Below, one piece after another: positions 1 to 9,240 of a stretch of DNA of 45,316 nt (within the stretch, counting starts at the first letter, position 1; each line of letters opens with the position of its first letter). This DNA comes from Saccoglossus kowalevskii (lineage: Eukaryota > Hemichordata > Enteropneusta > Harrimaniidae): NCBI RefSeq assembly GCF_000003605.2, contig NW_003115098.1:1-45316 (forward strand). Direction: 5' to 3'. The position numbers and the translations under genes were made by a program. The notes under the pieces are model-generated. The model had not been told where the DNA came from and did not search any database. It saw nothing but the letters and a program-made list of their open reading frames with translations.

Positions 1-14
1 TACACTACGAAAAC
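1..14 (-). tRNA. tRNA-Val(CAC), cut by window edge
   Basis: Only the first 14 nt of the gene (acceptor 5' strand and start of the D arm) are inside the window. Confidence 0.7.
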
Positions 15-159
15 TCGTTACATGAAATCGCAAAAAATCAGTTAGGCTTCAAATGTTGTATTCGCAAGTTTTTGAAACTGCAAAATTGGAAGATTGTGTG
101 ATCAATTCACTATACTGTTAAGTGTATTTTCGAGAAGATGTGAGAAAAGCAAGCAACTT

Positions 160-232
160 GTTTCCGTGGTGTACTGGTTATCACGTTCGCCTAACACGCG
201 AAAGGTCCCTGGTTCGAGCCCAGGCGGAAACA
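160..232 (+). tRNA. tRNA-Val-AAC: tRNA-Val(AAC), variant
   Basis: Full length with the B box intact. A9 is changed to G and G15 to C. The same two changes occur together in the inverted copy at 42403-42475, which marks the two as related. Confidence 0.85.
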
Positions 233-529
233 ATATGAAGCCAGTAATTATTTTGAAACGATATCTATGCTGGATACCATGTGAAACTACGTGCCCATAA
301 AGCTAACTTCTCTTGAACTGCGGTTCTGCAGTGGCGTTAATCAAAGTTATTTGCATTTTAATCCACGTTATCAATGTTCCAAGTATAACTTAGCACTATA
401 TATGAATAGAGGTGTAATGTACACTAATTTACCTATTGTCTTCAACGACACGTTTCATAAGGTGGTGTTAATTATCAGTTAATTGGAATTTCTTTTCTTT
501 TGCAGCGTTAATTAAAACTCAATGATTTT

Positions 530-602
530 TGTTTTCGCCCGGGTTCGAACCGGGGGCCTTTCGTGTGTGAGGCAAACGTGATAACCACTACACTACGAAC
601 AC
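530..602 (-). tRNA. tRNA-Val(CAC), probably degraded
   Basis: Full length, but T3 to G breaks an acceptor pair and G39 to A breaks the anticodon stem. It also carries C29 to T. Probably impaired. Confidence 0.7.
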
Positions 603-747
603 TCCTTACATAAAATCGCAAAAAATCAGTTAGGCTTCAAATGTTGTATTCGCAAGTTTTTGAAACTGCAAAATTGGAAGATTGTGTGATCAATTCACTA
701 TACTGTTAATTGTATTTTCGAGAAGATGTGAGAAAAGCAAGCAGCCT

Positions 748-820
748 GTTTCCGTAGTGAAGTGGTTATCACGTTCGCCTAACACGCGAAAGATCCCTGG
801 TTCGAGCCCAGGCGGAAACA
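748..820 (+). tRNA. tRNA-Val-AAC: tRNA-Val(AAC), variant
   Basis: Full length. T13 to A falls inside the A box and G46 to A in the variable loop; the T-arm is consensus. Confidence 0.82.
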
Positions 821-1117
821 ATATGAAGCCAGTAAATATTTTGAAACGATATCTATGCTGGATACCATGTTAAACTACGTGCCCATAAAGCTAACTTCTC
901 TTGAACTGCAGTTCTGCAGTGGCGTTAATCAAAGCTATTTGCATTTTAATCCACGTTATCAATGTTCCAAGTATAACTTAGCACTATATATGAATAGAGG
1001 TGTGATGTACACTAATTTACCTATTGTCTTCAACGACACGTTTCATAAGGTGGTGTTAATTATAAGTAAATTGGAATTTCTTTTCTCCTGCGGCGTCAAT
1101 TAAAACTAAATGATATT

Positions 1118-1190
1118 TGTTTTCGCCCGGGTTCGAACCGGGGGCCTTTCTCGTGTGAGGCGAACGTGATAACCACTACACTACGAAAAC
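1118..1190 (-). tRNA. tRNA-Val-CAC: tRNA-Val(CAC), stem variant
   Basis: Full length. C40 to A breaks one anticodon-stem pair. The same change is in the copy at 14861, 13,743 bp away. Confidence 0.8.
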
Positions 1191-1335
1191 TCGTTACATG
1201 AAATCCCAAAAAATCAGTTAGGCTTCAAATGTTGTATTCGCAGGTTTTTGAAACTGCAAAATTGGAAGATTGTGTGATCAATTCACTATACTGTTAATTG
1301 TATTTTCGAGAAGATGTGAGAAAAGCAAGCAGCCT

Positions 1336-1396
1336 GTTTCCGTAGTGTAGTGGTTATCACGTTCGGCTAACACGCGAAAGGTCCCTGGCGGAAACA
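1336..1396 (+). pseudogene. tRNA-Val(AAC) pseudogene, 12-nt B-box deletion
   Basis: The T loop and 3' strand of the T stem (positions 54-65) are missing, joining CCTGG directly to CGGAAAC. This removes the B box and the T-arm. C31 to G also breaks the anticodon stem. This is the typical dead form found throughout the array. Confidence 0.92.
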
Positions 1397-1693
1397 ATAT
1401 GAAGCCAGTAAATATTTTGAAACGATATCTATGCTGGATACCATGTGAAACTACGTGCCCATAAAGCTAACTTCTCTTGAACTGCAGTTCCGCAGTGGCG
1501 TTAATCAATGTTATTTGCATTTTAATCCACGTTATCAATGTTCCAAGTATAACTTAGCACTATATATGAATAGAGGTGTAATGTACACTAATTTACCTAT
1601 TGTCTTCAACGACACGTTTCATAATGTGGTGTTAATTATAAGTAAATTGGAATTTCTTTTCTCCTGCAGCGTTAATTTAAACTAAATGATTTT

Positions 1694-1766
1694 TGTTTTC
1701 GCCCGGGTTCGAACCGGGGGCCTTTCGCGTGTGAGGCAAACGTGATAACCACTACACTACGAAAAC
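1694..1766 (-). tRNA. tRNA-Val-CAC: tRNA-Val(CAC)
   Basis: Full length. The only change from consensus is C29 to T, which keeps a T-G pair. Confidence 0.88.
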
Positions 1767-1911
1767 TCGTTACATGAAATCGCAAAAAATCAGTTAGGCT
1801 TCAAATGTTGTCTTCGCAAGTTTTTGAAACTGCAAAATTGGCAGATTGTGTGATCAATTCACTATACTGTTAATTGTATTTTCGAGAAGATGTGAGAAAA
1901 GCAAGCAGCCT

Positions 1912-1973
1912 GTTTCCGTAGTGTTGTGGTTATCACGTTCGCCTAACACGCGAAAGGTCCCTGGCGGAAAACA
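1912..1973 (+). pseudogene. tRNA-Val(AAC) pseudogene, 12-nt deletion with C31
   Basis: It has the B-box deletion but keeps the normal C31, unlike most deleted copies. It has an extra A in the 3' acceptor strand and lies in a stretch with several single-base indels. Confidence 0.88.
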
Positions 1974-2267
1974 ATATGAAGCCAGTAAATATTTTGAAAC
2001 GATATCTATGCTGGATACCATGTGAAACTACGTGCCCATAAAGCTAACTTCTCTTGAACTGCAGTTCTGCAGTGGCGTTAATCAAAGTTATTTGCATTTT
2101 AATCCACGTTATCAATGTTCCAAGTATAACTTAGCACTATATATGAATAGATGTGTAATGTACACTAATTTACCTATTGTCTCAACGACACGTTCATAAG
2201 GTGGTGTTAATTATAAGTAAATTGGAATTTATTTTCTCTGCAGCGTTAATTAAAACTCAATGATTTT

Positions 2268-2306
2268 TGTTTTCGCCCGGGTTCGAACCGGGGGCCTTTC
2301 GCGTGT
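2268..2306 (-). pseudogene. tRNA-Val(CAC) 3' fragment fused to spacer
   Basis: The 3' half of a CAC gene stops after GCGTGT and runs directly into the middle of the convergent spacer. GTGT is shared by both sides of the join, so this looks like a deletion at short homology. Confidence 0.9.
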
Positions 2307-2420
2307 AATGTACACTAATTTACCTATTGTCTTCAACGACACGTTTCATAAGATGGTGTTTATTATAAGTAAATTGGAATTTGTTTTCTCCTGCGGCGTC
2401 AATTAAAACTAAATGATTTT

Positions 2421-2493
2421 TGTTTTCGCCCGGGTTCGAACCGGGGGCCTTTCGCGTTTGAGGCGAACGTGATAACCACTACACTACGAAAAC
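2421..2493 (-). tRNA. tRNA-Val body with anticodon CAA
   Basis: Full-length CAC-type body, but C36 to A gives loop CTCAAAC, so the anticodon reads CAA (Leu codon UUG). All other key parts are consensus. The copy at 4767 has the same change. Confidence 0.8.
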
Positions 2494-2638
2494 TCGTTAC
2501 ATGAAATCCCAAAAAATCAGTTAGGCTTCAAATGTTGTATTCGCAAGTTTTTGAAACTGCAAAATTGGAAGATTGTATGATCAATTCACTATACTGTTAA
2601 TTGTATTTTCGAGAAGATGTGAGAAAAGCAAGCAGCCT

Positions 2639-2711
2639 GTTTCCGTAGTGTAGTGGTTATCACGTTCGTCTAACACGCGAAAGGTCCCTGGTTCGAGACC
2701 AGGCGGAAACA
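2639..2711 (+). tRNA. tRNA-Val-AAC: tRNA-Val(AAC), variant
   Basis: Full length. C31 to T keeps a T-G pair; C60 to A lies in the T loop. Confidence 0.86.
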
Positions 2712-3008
2712 ATATGAAGCCAGTAAATATTTTGAAACGATATCTATGCTGGATACCATGTGAAACTACGTGCCCATAAAGCTAACTTCTCTTGAACTGC
2801 AGTTCTGCAGTGGCGTTAGTCAAAGTTATTTGCATTTTAATCCACGTTATCAATGTTCCAAGTATAACTTAGCACTATATATGAATAGAGGTGTAATGTA
2901 CACTAATTTACCTATTGTTTTCAACGACACGTTTCATAAGGTGGTGTTAATTATAAGTAAATTGGAATTTCTTTTCAAATGCGCCGTTAATTAAAACAAA
3001 ATGATTTT

Positions 3009-3081
3009 TGTTTTCGCCCGGGTTCGAACCGGGGGCTTTTCGCGTGTGAGGTAAACGTGATAACCACTACACTACGAAAAC
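3009..3081 (-). tRNA. tRNA-Val-CAC: tRNA-Val(CAC), stem variant
   Basis: Full length. C29 to T, G30 to A (which breaks a stem pair) and G45 to A define a subtype also seen at 17626, 24611, 25787, 26963 and 28977. Confidence 0.78.
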
Positions 3082-3226
3082 TCGTTACATGAAATCGCAA
3101 AAAATCAGTTAGACTCCAAATGTTGTATTCGCAAGTTTTTGAAACTGCAAAATTGGAAGATTGTGTGATCAATTCACTATACTGTTAATTGTATTTTCGA
3201 GAAGATGTGAGAAAAGCAAGCAGCCT

Positions 3227-3299
3227 GTTTCCGTAGTGTAGTGGATATCACGTTCGCCTAACACGCGAAAGGTCCCTGGTTCGAGCTCAGGCGGAAACA
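3227..3299 (+). tRNA. tRNA-Val-AAC: tRNA-Val(AAC), variant
   Basis: Full length. T19 to A in the D loop and C61 to T (a T-G pair in the T stem). The same pair of changes marks 24829, 26005 and 27181. Confidence 0.85.
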
Positions 3300-3457
3300 A
3301 TATGAAGCCAGTAAATATTTTGAAACGATATCTATGCTGGATACCATGTGAAACTACGTGCCCATAAAGCTAACTTCTCTTGAACTGCAGTTCTGCAGTG
3401 GCGTTAATCAAAGTTATTTGCATTTTAATCCATGTTATCAATGTTCCAAGTATAACT

Positions 3458-3672
3458 TACTGTGAAATACTTTATTTTCGCTGGAATTTATTTTCGCTGA
3501 AAAGACTGTTTGGGTGTTTTGTATAGAATTTATTTTCACTGATTTTTTGATGGGTTTAATGTAAAATATAGGAAAAAAAGGTATATTTCGCTGGATTTTA
3601 TTTTCACTGAATCATTCCTTCAGCGAAAATAGCGAAAATTATTTCCAAGCGAAAATAACGTATTCTACAGTA
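3458..3672. mobile_element. MITE with TA target duplication (element 3460-3670)
   Basis: A 211-bp insertion interrupts an otherwise standard convergent spacer. The empty site reads AACTTAGCAC; here TA is duplicated at 3458-3459 and 3671-3672. The ends are inverted repeats, CTGTGAAATAC...TTATTTTCGCT against CTGTAGAATAC...TTATTTTCGCT, with only a few mismatches over about 23 bp. The interior is AT-rich, repeats TTTTCGCTG-like words and has no coding frame. The TA duplication fits the Tc1/mariner superfamily, but the family is inferred from the ends only. It is the only such element in the window. Confidence 0.88.
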
Positions 3673-3798
3673 GCACTATATATGAATATGAGGTGTATGT
3701 GCACTAATTTACCTATGTCTCACGACACGTTTCATAAGGTGGTGTTATATAGTAAATGGAATTCTTTTCCAATGCGGCGTAATTAAACTAAATGATTT

Positions 3799-3871
3799 TG
3801 CTTTCGCCCGGGTTCGAAGCGGGGGCCTTTCGCGTGTGAGGCAAACGCGATAACCACTACACTACGAAAAC
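3799..3871 (-). tRNA. tRNA-Val(CAC), multiply mutated
   Basis: Full length but with A71 to G, G53 to C (in the B box), A24 to G and C29 to T. It follows a stretch with many single-base losses, so some changes could be sequence errors. Confidence 0.7.
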
Positions 3872-4016
3872 TCGTTACATGAAATCCCAAAAAATCAGTT
3901 AGGCTTCAAATGTTGTATTCGCAAGTTTTTGAAACTGCAAAATTGGAAGATTGTGTGATCAATTCACTATACTGTTAATTGTATTTTCGAGAAGATGTGA
4001 GAAAAGCAAGCAGCCT

Positions 4017-4089
4017 GTTTCCGTAGTGTAGTGGTTATCACGTTCGCCTAACACGCGAAAGGTCCCTGGTTCGAGCCCAGGCGGAAACA
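4017..4089 (+). tRNA. tRNA-Val-AAC: tRNA-Val(AAC), consensus
   Basis: Every stem pairs and both the A and B boxes match consensus. Confidence 0.95.
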
Positions 4090-4386
4090 ATATGAAGCCA
4101 GTAAATATTTTGAAACGATATCTATGCTGGATACCATGTGAAACTACGTGCCCATAAAGCTAACTTCTCTTGAACTGCAGTTCTGCAGTGGCGTTAATCA
4201 AAGTTATTTGCATTTTAATCCACGTTATCAATGTTCCAAGTATAACTTAGCACTATATATGAATAGAGGTGTAATGTACACTAATTTACCTATTGTCTTC
4301 AACGACACGTTTTATAAGGTGGTGTTAATTATAAGTAAATTGGAATTTGTTTTCTCCTGCGGCGTCAATTAAAAGTAAATGATATT

Positions 4387-4420
4387 TGTTTTCGCCCGAG
4401 TTCGAACCGGGGGCCTTTCG
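4387..4420 (-). pseudogene. tRNA-Val(CAC) 3' fragment
   Basis: The gene stops after its 3' half and is joined head-on to the AAC fragment that follows. The whole divergent spacer and both 5' ends are deleted. Confidence 0.88.
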
Positions 4421-4469
4421 TAGTGGTTATCACGTTCGGCTAACACGCGAAAGGTCCCTGGCGGAAACA
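4421..4469 (+). pseudogene. tRNA-Val(AAC) fragment with 12-nt deletion
   Basis: It begins inside the D arm, lacking the acceptor 5' strand, and also has G31 and the B-box deletion. With the preceding fragment it makes a 380-bp short unit. Confidence 0.88.
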
Positions 4470-4766
4470 ATATGAAGCCAGTAAATATTTTGAAACGTTA
4501 TCTATGCTGGATACCATGTGAAACTACGTGCCCATAAAGCTAACTTCTCTTGAACTGCAGTTCTGCAGTGGCGTTAATCAAAGTTATTTGCATTTTAATC
4601 CACGTTATCAATGTTCCAATTATAACTTAGCACTATATATGAATAGAGGTGTAATGTACACTAATTTACCTATTGTCTTCAACGACACGTTTCGTAAGGT
4701 GGTGTTAATTATAAGTAAATTGGAATTTGTTTTCTCCTGCGGCGTCAATTAAAACTGAATGATTTT

Positions 4767-4839
4767 TGTTTTCGCCCGGGTTCGAACCGGGGGCCTTTCG
4801 CGTTTGAGGCGAACGTGATAACCACTACACTACGAAAAC
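4767..4839 (-). tRNA. tRNA-Val body with anticodon CAA
   Basis: Same C36 to A change as the copy at 2421, with an otherwise consensus body. Confidence 0.8.
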
Positions 4840-4984
4840 TCGTTACATGAAATCGCAAAAAATCAGTTAGGCTTCAAATGTTGTATTCGCAAGTTTTTGA
4901 AACTGCAAAATTGGACGATTGTGTGATCAATTCACTATACTGTTAATTGTATTTTCCAGAAGATGTGAGAAAAGCAAGCAGCCT

Positions 4985-5057
4985 GTTTACGTAGTGTAGT
5001 GGTTATCACGATCGCCTAACACGCGAATGGTCCCTGGTTCGAGCCCAGGCGGAAACA
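4985..5057 (+). tRNA. tRNA-Val(AAC), mutated
   Basis: C5 to A and T27 to A break an acceptor pair and an anticodon-stem pair; A44 is T. All three changes recur at 23664. Confidence 0.75.
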
Positions 5058-5353
5058 ATATGAAGCCAGTAAATATTTTGAAACGTTATCTATGCTGGAT
5101 ACCATGTGAAACTACGTGCCCATAAAGCTAACTTCTCTTGAACTGCAGTTCTGCAGTGGCGTTAATCAACGTTATTGGCATTTTAATCCACGTTATCAAT
5201 GTTCCAAGTATAACTTAGCACTATATATGAATAGAGGTGTAATGTACACTAATTTACCTATTGTCTTCAAGGACACGTTTCATAAGGTGGTGTTAATTAT
5301 AAGTAAATTGGAATTTGTTTTCTCCTGCGGCGTCAATTAAAACTGAATGATTT

Positions 5354-5426
5354 TGTTTTCGCCCGGGTTCGAACCGGGGGCCTTTTGCGTGTGAGGCGAA
5401 CGTGATAACCACTACACTACGAAAAC
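5354..5426 (-). tRNA. tRNA-Val-CAC: tRNA-Val(CAC), stem variant
   Basis: Full length. G41 to A breaks one anticodon-stem pair. The same change is at 24034. Confidence 0.8.
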
Positions 5427-5571
5427 TCGTTACATGAAATCGCAAAAAATCAGTTAGGCTTCAAATGTTGTATTCGCAAGTTTTTGAAACTGCAAAATTG
5501 GAAGATTGTGTGATCAATTCACTATACTGTTAATTGTATTTTCGAGAAGATGTGAGAAAAGCGAGCAACCT

Positions 5572-5644
5572 GTTTCCGTGGTGTAGTGGTTATCACGTTC
5601 GCCTAACACGCGAAAGGTCCCTGGTTCGAGCCCAGGCGGAAAGA
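5572..5644 (+). tRNA. tRNA-Val(AAC), acceptor variant
   Basis: A9 to G and C72 to G; the latter breaks the first acceptor pair. The inverted homologue at 39499 also has G72. Confidence 0.78.
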
Positions 5645-5982
5645 ATATGAAGCCAGTAAATATTTTGAAACGATATCTATGCTGGATACCATGTGAAACT
5701 ACGTGCCCATAAAGCTAACTTCTCTTGAACTTCAGTTCTGCAGTGGCGTTAATCAAAGTTATTTGCATTTTAATCCACGTTATCAATGTTCCAATTATAA
5801 CTTAGCACTATATATGAATAGAGGTGTAATGTACACTAATTTACATGAAATCGCAAAAAATCAGTTAGGCTTCAAATGTTGTATTCGCAAGTTTTTGAAA
5901 CTGCAAAATTGGAAGATTGTGTGATCAATTCACTATACTGTTAATTGTATTTTCGAGAAGATGTGAGAAAAGCGAGCAACCT
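5645..5982. repeat. Rearranged spacer with TTAC deletion junction
   Basis: The convergent spacer breaks off at 5841-5844 and continues inside the divergent spacer. TTAC is common to both sides. The join deletes the end of one spacer and a complete CAC gene, so two AAC genes follow in the same direction. Confidence 0.85.
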
Positions 5983-6041
5983 GTTTCCGTGGCGTAGTGG
6001 TTATCACGTTCGCCTAACACGCGAAAGGTCCCTGGTTCGAG
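5983..6041 (+). pseudogene. tRNA-Val(AAC), 3' truncated
   Basis: The gene runs to the start of the T loop and then breaks into a short GGGAGGGTTCGAAG-like join that re-enters the divergent spacer. A9 to G and T11 to C are also present. An inverted copy with the same breakpoint lies at 39102-39160. Confidence 0.9.
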
Positions 6042-6121
6042 GGAGGGTTCGAAGATTGTGTGATCAATTCACTATACTGTTAATTGTATTTTCGAGAAGA
6101 TGTGAGAAAAGCAAGCAGCCT

Positions 6122-6182
6122 GTTTCCGTAGTGTAGTGGCTATCACGTTCGGCTAACACGCGAAAGGTCCCTGGCGGAAACA
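6122..6182 (+). pseudogene. tRNA-Val(AAC) pseudogene, 12-nt deletion
   Basis: G31 and B-box deletion; also a T to C change in the D loop. Confidence 0.9.
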
Positions 6183-6479
6183 ATATGAAGCCAGTAAATA
6201 TTTTGAAACGATATCTATGCTGGATACCATGTGAAACTACGTGCCCATAAAGCTAACTTCTCTTGAACTGCAGTTCTGCAGTGGCGTTAATCAAAGTTAT
6301 TTGCATTTTAATCCACGTTATCAATGTTCCAAGTATAACTTAGCACTATATATGAATAGAGGTGTAATGTACACTAATTTACCTATTGTCTTCAACGACA
6401 CGTTTCATAAGGTGGTGTTAATTGTAAGTAAATTGGAATTTCTTTTCCAATGCGGCGTTAATTAAAACAAAATGATTTT

Positions 6480-6552
6480 TGTTTTCGCCCGGGTTCGAAC
6501 CGGGGGCCTTTCGCGTGTGAGGCAAACGTGATAACCACTACACAACGAAAAC
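6480..6552 (-). tRNA. tRNA-Val-CAC: tRNA-Val(CAC), variant
   Basis: Full length with C29 to T and A9 to T. Confidence 0.84.
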
Positions 6553-6697
6553 TCGTTACATGAAATCGCAAAAAATCAGTTAGGCTTCAAATGTTGTATT
6601 CGCAAGTTTTTGAAACTGCAAAATTGGAAGATTGTGTGATCAATTCACTATACAGTTAATTGTATTTTCGAGAAGATGTGAGAAAAGCAAGCAGCCT

Positions 6698-6758
6698 GTT
6701 TCCGTAGTGTAGTGGTTATCACGTTCGGCTAACACGCGAAAGGTCCCTGGCGGAAACA
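6698..6758 (+). pseudogene. tRNA-Val(AAC) pseudogene, 12-nt deletion
   Basis: G31 and B-box deletion, no other change. Confidence 0.92.
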
Positions 6759-7055
6759 ATATGAAGCCAGTAAATATTTTGAAACGATATCTATGCTGGA
6801 TACCATGTGAAACTACGTGCCCATAAAGCTAACTTCTCTTGAACTGCAGTTCTGCAGTGGCGTTAATCAAAGTTATTTGCATTTTAATCCACGTTATCAA
6901 TGTTCCCAGTATAACTTAGCACTATGTATGAATAGAGGTGTAATGTACACTAATTTACCTATTGTTTTCAACGACACGTTTCATAAGGTGGTGTTAATTA
7001 TAAGTAAATTGGAATTTGTTTTCTCCTGCGGCGTTAATTAAAACTAAATGATTTT

Positions 7056-7128
7056 TGTTTTCGCCCGGGTTCGAACCAGGGGCCTTTCGCGTGTGAGGCG
7101 AACGTGATAACCACTACACTACGAAAAC
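7056..7128 (-). tRNA. tRNA-Val-CAC: tRNA-Val(CAC)
   Basis: Full length. C51 to T leaves a T-G pair in the T stem. Confidence 0.88.
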
Positions 7129-7273
7129 TCGTTACATGAAATCCCAAAAAATCAGTTAGGCTTCAAATGTTGTATTCGCAAGTTTTTGAAACTGCAAAAT
7201 TGGAAGATTGTGTGATCAATTCACTATACTGTTAATTGTATTTTCGAGAAGATGTGAGAAAAGCAAGCAGCCT

Positions 7274-7334
7274 GTTTCCGTAGTGTAGTGGTTATCACGT
7301 TCGGCTAACACGCGAAAGGTCCCTGGCGGAAACA
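7274..7334 (+). pseudogene. tRNA-Val(AAC) pseudogene, 12-nt deletion
   Basis: G31 and B-box deletion. It is the first AAC copy of an 841-bp three-gene unit. Confidence 0.92.
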
Positions 7335-7526
7335 ATATGAAGCCAGTAAATATTTTGAAACGATATCTATGCTGGATACCATGTGAAACTACGTGCCCAT
7401 CAAATCAGTTAGGCTTAAAATGTTGTATTCGCAAGTTTTTGAAACTGCAAAATTGGAAGATTGTGTGATCAATTCACTATACTGTTAAATGTATTTTCGA
7501 GAAGATGTGAGAAAAGCAAGCAGCCT
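7335..7526. repeat. Short spacer with GCCCAT/CAAATCAG junction
   Basis: The convergent spacer stops at GCCCAT near 7400 and continues with CAAATCAGTTAGG of the divergent spacer, removing a CAC gene. The identical join appears in inverted orientation near 31737, 32579, 33420, 37192 and 43188. Confidence 0.87.
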
Positions 7527-7599
7527 GTTTCCGTAGTCTAGTGGTTATCACGTTCGCCTAACACGCGAAAGGTCCCTGGTTCGAGCCCAGGCGGAAGCA
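7527..7599 (+). tRNA. tRNA-Val(AAC), variant
   Basis: Full length. G12 to C in the D stem and A71 to G (a T-G acceptor pair). Confidence 0.8.
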
Positions 7600-7896
7600 A
7601 TATGAAGCCAGTAAATATTTTGAAACGATATCTATGCTGGATACCATGTGAAACTACGTGCCCATAAAGCTAACTTCTCTTGAACTGCAGTTCTGCAGTG
7701 GCGTTAATCAAATTTATTTGCATTTTAATCCACGTTATCAATGTTCCAAGTATAACTTAGCACTATATATGAATAGAGGTGTAATGTACACTAATTTACC
7801 TATTGTCTTCAACGACACGTTTCATAAGGTGGTGTTAATTATAAGTAAATTGGAATTTGTTTTCTCCTGTGGCGTCAATTAAAACTAAATGATATT

Positions 7897-7969
7897 TGTT
7901 TTCGCCCGGGTTCGAACCGGGGGCCTTTCACATGTGAGGCGAACGTGATAACCACTACACTACGAAAAC
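7897..7969 (-). tRNA. tRNA-Val-CAC: tRNA-Val(CAC), variant
   Basis: Full length. C38 to T in the loop and C40 to T, which keeps a G-T pair. Confidence 0.84.
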
Positions 7970-8233
7970 TCGTTACATGAAATCCCAAAAAATCAGTTAG
8001 GCTTCAAATGTTGTATTCGCAAGTTTTTGAAACTGCAAAATTGGAAGATTGTGTGATCAATTCACTATACTGTTAATTGTATTTTCGAGAAGATGTGAGA
8101 AAAGCAAGCAGCCTGTTAGGCTTCAAATGTTGTATTCGCAAGTTTTTGAAACTGCCAAATTGGAAGATTGTGTGATCAATTCACTATACTGTTAATTGTA
8201 TTTTCGTGAAGATGTGAGAAAAGCAAGCAGCCT
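7970..8233. repeat. Duplicated divergent spacer with CTGTTAGG junction
   Basis: The spacer reaches the first bases of an AAC gene at about 8115-8117 and then jumps back to GTTAGGCTTC of the divergent spacer, so most of this spacer is present twice without an intervening gene. GTT is shared at the join. Confidence 0.85.
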
Positions 8234-8294
8234 GTTTCCGTAGTGTAGTGGTTATCACGTTCGGCTAACACGCGAAAGGTCCCTGGCGGAAACA
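8234..8294 (+). pseudogene. tRNA-Val(AAC) pseudogene, 12-nt deletion
   Basis: G31 and B-box deletion, no other change. Confidence 0.92.
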
Positions 8295-8591
8295 ATATGA
8301 AGCCAGTAAATATTTTGAAACGATATCTATGCTGGATACCATGTGAAACTACGTGCCCATAAAGCTAACTTCTCTTGAACTGCAGTTCTGCAGTGGCGTT
8401 AATCAAAGTTATTTGCATTTTAATCCACGTTATCAATGTTCCAAGTATAACTTAGCACTATATATGAATAGAGGTGTAATGTACACTAATTTACCTATTG
8501 CCTTCAACGACACGTTTCATAAGGTGGTGTTAATTATAAGTAAATTGGAATTTGTTTTCTCCTGCGGCGTCAATTAAAACTAAATGATATT

Positions 8592-8664
8592 TGTTTTCGC
8601 CCGTGTTCGAACCGGGGGACTTCCGCGTGTGAGGCGAACGTGATAACCACTACACTACGAAAAC
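8592..8664 (-). tRNA. tRNA-Val(CAC), multiply mutated
   Basis: C61 to A breaks the T stem, A42 to G weakens the anticodon stem, and G46 is T. Likely weak or inactive. Confidence 0.72.
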
Positions 8665-8809
8665 TCGTTACATGAAATCCCAAAAAATCAGTTAGGCTTC
8701 AAATGTTGTATTCGCAAGTTTTTGAAACTGCCAAATTGGAAGATTGTGTGATCAATTCACTATACTGTTAATTGTATTTTCGAGAAGATGTGAGAAAAGC
8801 AAGCAGCCT

Positions 8810-8870
8810 GTTTCCGTAGCGTAGTGGTTATCACGTTCGGCTAACACGCGAAAGGTCCCTGGCGGAAACA
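8810..8870 (+). pseudogene. tRNA-Val(AAC) pseudogene, 12-nt deletion
   Basis: G31 and B-box deletion; T11 to C in the A box. Confidence 0.9.
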
Positions 8871-9167
8871 ATATGAAGCCAGTAAATATTTTGAAACGAT
8901 ATCTATGCTGGATACCATGTGAAACTACGTGCCCATAAAGCTAACTTCTCTTGAACTGCAGTTCTGCAGTGGCGTTAATCAAAGTTATTTGCATTTTAAT
9001 CCACGTTATCAATGTTCCAAGTATAACTTAGCACTATATATGAATAGAGGTGTAATGTACACTAATTTACCTATTGCCTTCAACGACACGTTTCATAAGG
9101 TGCTGTTAATTATAAGTAAATTGGAATTTGTTTTCTTCTGCGGCGTCAATTAAAACTAAATGATATT

Positions 9168-9240
9168 TGTTTTCGCCCGGGTTCGAACCGGGGGCCTTTC
9201 GCGTGTGAGGCGAACGTGATAACCACTACACTACGAAAAC
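9168..9240 (-). tRNA. tRNA-Val-CAC: tRNA-Val(CAC), consensus
   Basis: Every stem pairs and both internal promoter boxes are consensus. Confidence 0.95.

Noticed and set aside
855..1103. ATG-started 82-codon version of the same frame
   Set aside because: It arises because one base change turns ATG-TGA into ATG-TTA at 855 and 10069 only; there is no sign of selection for it.
3460..3670. A gene or regulatory insert in the unit
   Set aside because: The inverted ends, TA duplication and lack of a reading frame identify it as a MITE-type insertion.
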